Of a stretch of 14,431 bases of DNA, positions 1 to 6,321 are shown one piece after another. The notes under the pieces are model-generated. The model was not told the DNA's origin. It ran no database searches and saw nothing but the letters and a program-made list of their open reading frames with translations. The first letter of the stretch is position 1. Each line of letters begins with the position of its first letter. The DNA lies in contig CAYUEL010000050.1 of the NCBI GenBank assembly GCA_964443025.1, forward strand, positions 1 through 14,431, read 5' to 3'. Source of the stretch: JAJFKJ01 sp964443025 (lineage in GTDB: Bacteria > Pseudomonadota > Gammaproteobacteria > JABCZS01). The position numbers and the translations under genes were made by a program.

Positions 1-902
1 CCGTGAATACCTGCTAAAGGAGTCAATGCATTATGGGTAGCATCTTGGATGAACTGACTTTTGATTTTGTTAGCTGCTTCGGCGGCGGATTTGGCCCCTA
101 TTAATGCCAGTTCATATTCCTTTTCTTCTGTAATATCTTCAGCAACCCCTGCAAATCCGATACATTTTTTTTGATCATTATAAATAGGGAAACAGGTATC
201 TTTTATCCACCGAATCGTGTTGTCAGGCCGCATGATGCGATAAATGTCTTGAAATGTCGCATCTTCTCCTTTTTCTGCATGAGCTTTTAACATCTTCATT
301 GCATTACGGTTTTCTCGGTCTTCAGGTAATACAAAATCAGCCCAGCAGTTGGGCCTTTCTTCAAGTACGGTGGCAGGAGTTCCCCAAATACTTTCAAATG
401 CGGGGCTTAAGTATATCTGTTTGGTGAGCGAAGGGTCTCTAGCCCAAAATACGGTTTTCTTAGCACGTTCCATAAATTTCGGGAAAAATGATTTTTGAAT
501 TTCATTCTCTATTTCAAGGCGTTTATATTTTTCAATATCCCTGATAATACCTGCAAAAGCTACAAGTTGATCATTTTCAAAAATAGGTACACTGGAATCT
601 TCAACCCATCTCAGGCTTCCATTTTTTAAGCATATTTGATAGGCATCTTGGTATTTTTCATCAGATTTATTGCATTGAGAACGCAAAAGCCATTTGGATT
701 GTTGCTCTGCTCTAAAAACTGGCGCAATAATTTGGTACCAACTTTCTGGATCTTTATAAAGATTGTCCTTATCGTAACCCCAGCAGGAAGCGTAAGCATC
801 ACTTATATAGAGTTGTTCTGATAAACTTGCTGACTTTATCCAAATAACGTCGGAACTGCTTGTTAATAAACGGGTTATGTAGAATTCGAAGTTTCTATCC
901 AT
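1..902 (-). CDS. PAS-PAS sensor histidine kinase, N-terminal part (cut by left edge)
   Basis: This is the N-terminal ~300 codons of a cytoplasmic two-component sensor kinase; the rest lies left of base 1. No membrane segment or signal peptide is visible. Two PAS/PAC repeats can be read, at about residues 10-120 and 130-265 from the chosen start. Each ends in a PAC-like pattern (WVEDSSVPIF...GIIRDI and WIKDTCFPIY...GVAEDIT). A short linker rich in Ala and Lys then leads into a HisKA H-box, FIQDATHNALTPLAGI, with the phospho-acceptor His at residue 290 (bases 33-35). The residue after that His is Asn, where Glu or Asp is usual. The start is uncertain: in-frame ATGs lie at 902, 917 and 974, none with a clear Shine-Dalgarno; an in-frame stop at 999-1001 bounds the frame. 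I chose 902 because the others add residues outside the PAS fold and crowd the divergent NRPS promoter. Signal and partner regulator are unknown. Confidence 0.85.
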   Translation of the reverse strand, partial: MDRNFEFYITRLLTSSSDVIWIKSASLSEQLYISDAYASCWGYDKDNLYKDPESWYQIIAPVFRAEQQSKWLLRSQCNKSDEKYQDAYQICLKNGSLRWVEDSSVPIFENDQLVAFAGIIRDIEKYKRLEIENEIQKSFFPKFMERAKKTVFWARDPSLTKQIYLSPAFESIWGTPATVLEERPNCWADFVLPEDRENRNAMKMLKAHAEKGEDATFQDIYRIMRPDNTIRWIKDTCFPIYNDQKKCIGFAGVAEDITEEKEYELALIGAKSAAEAANKIKSQFIQDATHNALTPLAGIH

Positions 903-938
903 AAGATACCATCTCATTGGTCCGTGGCGAAATTTAAT

Positions 939-967
939 TTGCTCTTTTAATAATGTGAAAGTAGTAT
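939..967 (+). promoter_or_regulatory. Possible sigma70 promoter for the NRPS gene
   Basis: TTGCTC (939-944) and TAGTAT (962-967) are separated by 17 bases and lie about 40 bases before the NRPS ATG. Each box matches the consensus only partly (3/6 and 4/6), and the AT-rich context makes chance matches easy. The site would overlap the kinase N-terminus if that gene starts at 974, but not if it starts at 902 or 917. Confidence 0.3.
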
Positions 968-1004
968 ACCACATATCGTCTATAGTAATATTTAGCGGTT
1001 ATTT

Positions 1005-4000
1005 ATGAAGTTGGTTTTCAAAGAGATTCCAGTTGTTAAGCGGGTGCTTCCCAGCACTTCAATCCCTCTTGGGCCTAATCAATTAGGGTTGATTTTAACT
1101 GAGAATAAGGCAAAACAAGCGCTTTATAATTGGGCAGTTATCGTCAATATTCATGGCAAACTTAATGTAAATGCCTTTGAGGAGGCATTGAAGTTTTTAA
1201 TTAAACGTCATGAAGCATTCAGGATGAAGTATGACCTCAGTAAAAACTTGCAAGAAGTCACTGCGGTTGATTTTGTTCAGTGGCAGCTGGAAAAAGAAAG
1301 TATAAGCGAAGCCAATGTGGATAGTCTCTCCGAGCAATATGCACAAATTCCCTTTAATTTTGAATCAGGTATGCTAGCTCGCAGTAAATTATTTACTACA
1401 GGTGAAGATCAATACCGCTGGGTTTTTATTGCACACCATAGTATTTTTGATGGTACTTCTCAGGCAATATTTTTGAAAGAGCTATCGACGGTATATACTC
1501 AAATCGTAAATAATCAATCACCCAGTTTACCTAATGTACCTGTACATTATCCGGATTTTTGTGTTTGGCAGCATAAAATGCTTGAAGAGTGCCAAGAAAC
1601 ACAAGTGAAATTTTGGGAAAATAAAGCGGCAGATTACGCTTCCACAAGAATTCCTCCTGACTTTGATTGCCAAAAAGAAACATATAAGGGAAAAAGGGTA
1701 CCTGTGCGCATAGATCTTGCTACACATGACAAATTAGTATCTGTGGCTAATAGTTATAAAAGCACTTTATATGTAGTTCTATTAGGGGCTTTAAAAACTT
1801 TGCTTAGAAAACATCTGCAAACACAATCTACAATGATTGCTTCCGTTAATGCTAATCGAAAGAAAAATGAAGCAGTGCTGGGAAACACCATTGGGTATTT
1901 TGCAAACACATTTCTTATTCCTGATACTTGTGCCGATGAAATGGAGTTTTCGCAATACTGCGTGAATCTTGATAATACGTTACGGCATGAGTTGTACCAA
2001 AATTTAGATCTGCCATTTTCTTGTATTGCCTCAAGATATAAAGTGAACATTATGTTTGTTCTTCAAAATAAAGATTACCAGACTTTAAATTTGCCTGGGG
2101 TTGAAACTCAGGCGATGGAAGATGGATGGGGATTTAGTAGGTTTGACTTGACATTAGAACTAAGAGAAACCAATACAGGAATGACGGGGTTTTTTGAATA
2201 TAATCCTGACATTTACGATGCTTCAACCATATCAAGATTGGCTAATAATTTTTGCATTTTATTAAATCAAATCATCCTTAATCCAACGGGTCGTGCTTCG
2301 GAATATTATGTTTTAAGTGATGAGGATAAAAAACTCATCATGGAATGGCAAGGAACAAAACAAGATTACCCTGAAAATAAGGGAATACACGAAGTTTTTA
2401 AGGACATTGCAAATGAGTTTCCTGATAAGATTGCCCTATCGTTTCAAGGTAAAAATATCAGTTATAAAGAATTAGATAAACAAGCTGATTTTTTTGCGAT
2501 GCAATTGGCAACAAAACATAACATTGTTTCTGGTGGCTGTGTGGGTGTGTGCTGCTCTTATTCCATTGGATCCATTGTTGCGCTGTTGGGCATATTAAAA
2601 GCAGGTGGTACAGTAGTTCCGGTGGATCTGATCGAAGGAGATAATTTCTCTGCCCAAAAAGAAAAGATTGATTTTTTGAAACTCACGCATATAGTGGCAG
2701 AAGGTGCTAATAAAGCAGGTTTGTTAAAACACACTGCGAATATTGACATTATAGATATGCCAGAAGTCTCCGTGCCAGTGGAAAATATATCTGTAGACTC
2801 ATCAATATTTAATCATCACTCGTCAAAATCGAATGCCTTCATTATGTTTACATCGGGCACTACTGGAGCAAAAAAATGTATCCCCCAAACGCATCAGCCC
2901 TACGTTAATTGGGCCACTGAGCTTCATAAATATATTCTTGCAACCGATAATGTTTATCTTTCTAGTCCTTATACATTTGATGCAGCGCAGTGGCAGATTT
3001 TTTCTGTTACTTTATTGCAAGGTGCAACGCTTCATATGCTTCGATCAGGAGAGCATCTTTTAGAGGATAATGTTTACTCTTATTTCAACGATAAAAAAAT
3101 CAGCGTTGGAACTTTTACGCCGTCTTTTATGCGCACATTAGATCCAAAGAAATTCAAAGGTCTTCGTCTCGTATTTGCCGTAGGCGAGCATTTACCCAAG
3201 CATTTATCAGATGAATGGATTGCTGCAGGGATCACCGTCGTGGATGGTTATGGCCCAACTGAAGTAGGTGTTGGATCCCACTTAGATAAATGCAGTAATG
3301 AAAAGCTAATTACGGTGGGCAAACCCATTCCTAATTTGAGATGTTATGTTTTACAAGGTAATTTGCGCGCACCTATTGGGGCATGGGGTGAAATTTGTAT
3401 TGCGGGTGTCGGGGTTTCCTATTATCTTGGAAATGCAACGCTTACACAAGAAAAATTTCCACCAGATATTCTTTTTCCGGACGAAAAAATGTTTCGCACA
3501 GGTGATCTAGGCAGGCTTACCTACGATGGACGCTTAGAATGTGCAGGAAGATTAGATAGACAAATTAAGTTGCACGGTGTTCGTATAGAACCCCAAGAAA
3601 TCGAAGCAATATTGAAAACACATCCCAATGTGCAGGATGCTGTTATTTGTGTGCAACACACGTCACAAGACAATGACGCGTTGGTTGCTTTTATTGTGCT
3701 AAAAGACCGTAATGCGCCTTCTCAAAATCTTCACCGTACGCTGGCGGAACATTTAATATGTTCAGGTATTGCGGGTACAAAACTACCCCGTTATTTCAAG
3801 GTGATTGACAAGATTCCTTATACTGCCCATGGCAAACTTGATGAAGTTAATTTATCAAAAATACCTGTTACCAGCGAAGCGTCGCGTACGATTGTTGGTG
3901 CAAGAGATGATATGGATAGACAAGTGATTGCATCTATCACCCATTGTACAAACATAGCTGCTGCAAGCATCAGCATAGATGACACACTGCCTTTAATTGG

Positions 4001-4202
4001 ATGTGATTCACTCACCCGAATGAGAATAGCTGCGCAGTTAAATTCCAAGTTTCCTCTCTCGGTGGAGCAGCGATTGCCTTTGATGCATATCCATACAAAG
4101 ACAATTCAAGAAATATCTGATTTTTTATCAGCCCGATTAAATAAATCTAAGCGATCCAGAAAATTTGTGAGTCTTTATAACCTTAATCTTAACCCTAAAT
4201 AG
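1005..4202 (+). CDS. Single-module non-ribosomal peptide synthetase (C-A-T)
   Basis: This is a stand-alone NRPS module that would activate one amino acid as an AMP ester, load it on its carrier domain, and join it to an upstream acyl or aminoacyl donor. The condensation domain spans about residues 20-430 and has the catalytic motif HHSIFDG at 144-150. The adenylation domain spans about 470-950: TSGTTG at 616-621, GYGPTE at 748-753, a FRTGDL motif, a GRLDRQIKLHG motif, and the catalytic Lys944 in HGKLDE. The carrier domain has IGCDSL with the phosphopantetheine Ser at 1002. There is no thioesterase, reductase or epimerase domain. By hand alignment to GrsA, the pocket residues read D659 A660 W663 T703 F724 V726 G748 V756 G757 plus Lys944, which resembles phenylalanine-type codes. 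The ATG has an in-frame TAG just upstream and no obvious Shine-Dalgarno. The hydrolase 88 bases downstream is the likely release partner. It needs a phosphopantetheinyl transferase from elsewhere. Product unknown. Confidence 0.93.
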   Translation: MKLVFKEIPVVKRVLPSTSIPLGPNQLGLILTENKAKQALYNWAVIVNIHGKLNVNAFEEALKFLIKRHEAFRMKYDLSKNLQEVTAVDFVQWQLEKESISEANVDSLSEQYAQIPFNFESGMLARSKLFTTGEDQYRWVFIAHHSIFDGTSQAIFLKELSTVYTQIVNNQSPSLPNVPVHYPDFCVWQHKMLEECQETQVKFWENKAADYASTRIPPDFDCQKETYKGKRVPVRIDLATHDKLVSVANSYKSTLYVVLLGALKTLLRKHLQTQSTMIASVNANRKKNEAVLGNTIGYFANTFLIPDTCADEMEFSQYCVNLDNTLRHELYQNLDLPFSCIASRYKVNIMFVLQNKDYQTLNLPGVETQAMEDGWGFSRFDLTLELRETNTGMTGFFEYNPDIYDASTISRLANNFCILLNQIILNPTGRASEYYVLSDEDKKLIMEWQGTKQDYPENKGIHEVFKDIANEFPDKIALSFQGKNISYKELDKQADFFAMQLATKHNIVSGGCVGVCCSYSIGSIVALLGILKAGGTVVPVDLIEGDNFSAQKEKIDFLKLTHIVAEGANKAGLLKHTANIDIIDMPEVSVPVENISVDSSIFNHHSSKSNAFIMFTSGTTGAKKCIPQTHQPYVNWATELHKYILATDNVYLSSPYTFDAAQWQIFSVTLLQGATLHMLRSGEHLLEDNVYSYFNDKKISVGTFTPSFMRTLDPKKFKGLRLVFAVGEHLPKHLSDEWIAAGITVVDGYGPTEVGVGSHLDKCSNEKLITVGKPIPNLRCYVLQGNLRAPIGAWGEICIAGVGVSYYLGNATLTQEKFPPDILFPDEKMFRTGDLGRLTYDGRLECAGRLDRQIKLHGVRIEPQEIEAILKTHPNVQDAVICVQHTSQDNDALVAFIVLKDRNAPSQNLHRTLAEHLICSGIAGTKLPRYFKVIDKIPYTAHGKLDEVNLSKIPVTSEASRTIVGARDDMDRQVIASITHCTNIAAASISIDDTLPLIGCDSLTRMRIAAQLNSKFPLSVEQRLPLMHIHTKTIQEISDFLSARLNKSKRSRKFVSLYNLNLNPK

Positions 4203-4220
4203 CATACGTAGTTTTCGGTC

Positions 4221-4249
4221 TTGTGTAAGAAATGGCTCTGGTGTATAAT
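4221..4249 (+). promoter_or_regulatory. Probable sigma70 promoter of the thioesterase-like gene
   Basis: A perfect -10 box TATAAT (4244-4249) sits 17 bases after TTGTGT (4221-4226), in the only gap between the NRPS stop and the next gene. The expected transcription start would be near 4256, leaving a leader of about 35 bases with a GGAG ribosome site before the ATG at 4291. The -35 match is only 3/6, but the spacing is ideal. This implies that the hydrolase can be expressed independently of the NRPS. Confidence 0.6.
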
Positions 4250-4290
4250 AGCAGAACGCTTACAACCAATTAAGCTTGTGGAGCAAGGTT

Positions 4291-5742
4291 ATGCTACCAA
4301 CCCAAGAGTTAGGTGCCGATGAGTCTAAAAGCTTGTTGCAACCGTTCAGTGACGTGAGTGTCCAAAATCCTGTAGCCACCGTAGTGTTTATACATGATGT
4401 TACAGGGGATATTTCTTGTTATCAGGCTCTGGCGGTCAAACACGAAAGTGCTTTTCCAGAAATCCCAACATATGGGGTGTGTTCACCTGCGTTTTTTGAA
4501 AAGGCCCCTGCGCCCAGTATTCAAGCCATGGCGGATTCGTATTCTGCTGTTATCAAAGAGAGTTTAAAAGGCCCTATTATTCTTGTAGGGTACTCATTTG
4601 GTGGATACGTTGCTCGTGAAATGAGCTATCGTTTACCTGGTAGCTCGGTTCTTTTGATTGATACAGCACACCCCGATCTCTTGAAGAAAGTGCCCCATGC
4701 TGATTACTTATGGGATGCCGTTGGTAAAATTATAGAACAATTTAATAAAGCAAACGCATTAGACTTTCCTAGCTTAGATTCCTTAATTGACCCAGATGAA
4801 TTCAAAAAAATAGCCGATGATCAAAAATTGAACAAATTGACTGAGGTTATTTTTGAATACATTGAAAAAAATGAAGCCCTGTCCAGCTCAAAAAGTATAC
4901 CTATTCTGAAAACACAGTTGGAGTTATTACAGCATCACTTGCAAATGGTACAAAATTATATTCCGAGCTCTCTTGATGAGAAAATAAAACCTGTAGTGGT
5001 AACGGCTAATCATTCTGTTGCTATTTATGGAGAGAGTTGTTTGGGCTGGAAGGATGCAACAACATCCACCTGTGACAATGTTGATCACTTTTCACTCATG
5101 CAACAGGACGGATCCCTTCAACAAGTATTGGGCGTTATTAAAGATGCGGTTAAGCCTTATAAAACTCAACGTCTTCTTGCAGAAGTCAAAAATCGTATTG
5201 AGGAATTGAGTAAATTAGAGCCTGATCATCCTTTGTTATTAAATTTTTTATCACCCAGTTTTTCAGAGCCAGAGCCAGACGGAGAGCTGACAAAGTCAAC
5301 GGAGGAGTGTGGCTCGTCAACTCCGAGCCCAACACACCGCAGCTTAAACAGTGTAAAAAATAAGAATTCTGCGGGGCAGAAATCTGCTAGCACCCCTTCC
5401 AGCCCAGCAAGGAGCCATGGTTTGTCCCTGGCCGCAAGAAGGGCATCTGTTCAAAACCACCATGAACAAAAGGTGTCTAATTTTACTCTAGATGATCAGC
5501 CTCCGAGTGAATCGGTAAGGGCAACTGCTATGCTTCGTTACTCTAGGGATTCTAACCCCTCAACCCCGAAGGATCCGAAAGTGGCACTCGACTCTCTAGC
5601 CGCATTTATCACAAGCACACCATACAACCCCTTACCGAATCTTGTCAGCTTTTGCTATAGTTCTTGGTTAAGCATTTTTAATTCGCGCCAACAAACTTTT
5701 TCTTCTACCTTGCCTCCTGTATTAAAAAACAAAAATTCTTAA
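4291..5742 (+). CDS. Thioesterase-family alpha/beta hydrolase with long Ser/Pro-rich C-terminal tail
   Basis: The first ~300 residues match the NRPS/PKS thioesterase family. An N-terminal strand plus oxyanion segment (VVFIHDVTGDISCY) is followed by the nucleophile elbow GYSFGG with Ser102. Asp124 comes in LLIDTAHPD and the triad His266 in DNVDHFSLM. Order and Ser-Asp spacing resemble the surfactin synthetase TE; the larger Ser-His distance points to an enlarged lid. From about residue 325 to the end (483) the protein is low-complexity, rich in Ser, Pro, Thr, Asn and Lys, and ends in a short hydrophobic patch; such a tail is not part of normal thioesterases. The frame is open from a TTG at 4276, but GGAG at 4280-4283 lies 7 bases before the ATG at 4291, so I use the ATG. 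It follows the NRPS by 88 bases with its own promoter. Likely role: releasing or proof-editing the NRPS product, or hydrolysing another acyl thioester. The substrate is not shown by sequence. Confidence 0.82.
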   Translation: MLPTQELGADESKSLLQPFSDVSVQNPVATVVFIHDVTGDISCYQALAVKHESAFPEIPTYGVCSPAFFEKAPAPSIQAMADSYSAVIKESLKGPIILVGYSFGGYVAREMSYRLPGSSVLLIDTAHPDLLKKVPHADYLWDAVGKIIEQFNKANALDFPSLDSLIDPDEFKKIADDQKLNKLTEVIFEYIEKNEALSSSKSIPILKTQLELLQHHLQMVQNYIPSSLDEKIKPVVVTANHSVAIYGESCLGWKDATTSTCDNVDHFSLMQQDGSLQQVLGVIKDAVKPYKTQRLLAEVKNRIEELSKLEPDHPLLLNFLSPSFSEPEPDGELTKSTEECGSSTPSPTHRSLNSVKNKNSAGQKSASTPSSPARSHGLSLAARRASVQNHHEQKVSNFTLDDQPPSESVRATAMLRYSRDSNPSTPKDPKVALDSLAAFITSTPYNPLPNLVSFCYSSWLSIFNSRQQTFSSTLPPVLKNKNS

Positions 5743-5826
5743 CCATTCCTCGTCTAAGTACGTAAATAACAACAACTTGTGATATCCTACTTTGTAACAT
5801 GAGGGAAACGCAGCAAGGAATGGGAT

Positions 5827-6321
5827 ATGACAAAAGTCGTGGATGCACAGGGATATCGTCCCAATGTTGGCATCATCATATGCAATCAATACAGCCAATT
5901 ACTTTGGGCCAAGCGTGCCGGCATGAATGCGTGGCAATTTCCACAAGGGGGCGTTAAGCCCGGGGAAGATCTGGAAGCGGCCATGTACCGCGAGTTAGCT
6001 GAAGAAGTAGGGTTGCATGCCGATGATGTCACCATTTTGGGTCGTACGGATGATTGGGTCAAATACGTATTTGGTGGAACAAAAACAACGTCGGCTGGCG
6101 AAGTGTATATGGGCCAAAAACAAATCTGGTTTTTATTGCGCTTAATTGCCCCTGATTCCAAAGTAAACTTAGATAACACAAGAAAACCTGAGTTTGATGC
6201 ATGGGAATGGGTGGATTATTGGCATCCGAAAGAAAATATCGTCGATTTTAAACAAGAAGTCTATGATCATGTGTTAAATTACTTCGAACCACTTTTATTT
6301 GAGAGGCAAACAAAAGATTAA
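5827..6321 (+). CDS. rppH: RNA 5'-pyrophosphohydrolase (Nudix)
   Basis: This enzyme removes pyrophosphate from 5'-triphosphorylated RNA, which opens transcripts to RNase E decay in the cytoplasm. The 164-residue protein has the RppH start pattern (GYRPNVGIII) and a complete Nudix box at residues 41-63: Gly41, Glu47, then REL and EEVGL at 55-63, with the metal-binding glutamates Glu59 and Glu60. The family's WQFPQGG lead-in is also present. Length agrees with the E. coli enzyme (about 176 aa). An AAGGAA ribosome site ends six bases before the ATG. The stop overlaps the ptsP start by one base (TAATG), so the two are translationally coupled, as they are in many gammaproteobacteria. I see no convincing promoter in the 84 bases upstream. 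Confidence 0.96.
   Translation: MTKVVDAQGYRPNVGIIICNQYSQLLWAKRAGMNAWQFPQGGVKPGEDLEAAMYRELAEEVGLHADDVTILGRTDDWVKYVFGGTKTTSAGEVYMGQKQIWFLLRLIAPDSKVNLDNTRKPEFDAWEWVDYWHPKENIVDFKQEVYDHVLNYFEPLLFERQTKD

Noticed and set aside
636..821. Short plus-strand ORF (61 aa)
   Set aside because: It lies opposite the kinase PAS domain, starts mid-domain, and has no ribosome site or recognisable motif; it is a shadow frame.
925..942. Sigma-54 (-24/-12) promoter before the NRPS: TGGC then TTGC
   Set aside because: The distance between the GG and GC elements is about 15 bases where 12 is required, so it is not a valid sigma-54 site.
1754..2050. 98-aa minus-strand ORF inside the NRPS
   Set aside because: It is antisense to well-conserved condensation-domain sequence, with no motif and no start signals.
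4276..4290. Upstream TTG start for the thioesterase-like gene
   Set aside because: The GGAG ribosome site lies downstream of this TTG and fits the ATG at 4291; the added five residues are not needed.
1..5742. Recent mobile-element origin of the NRPS locus
   Set aside because: No transposase, integrase, tRNA or flanking direct repeat is visible, and base composition by eye matches the neighbouring housekeeping genes.
5775..5798. Promoter for rppH (TTGTGA then TAACAT)
   Set aside because: The spacer is only 12 bases, too short for a sigma70 promoter, and no better pair is visible in this gap.
5886..6179. 97-aa minus-strand ORF within rppH
   Set aside because: It is antisense to the complete Nudix box; no motif or start signal supports it.
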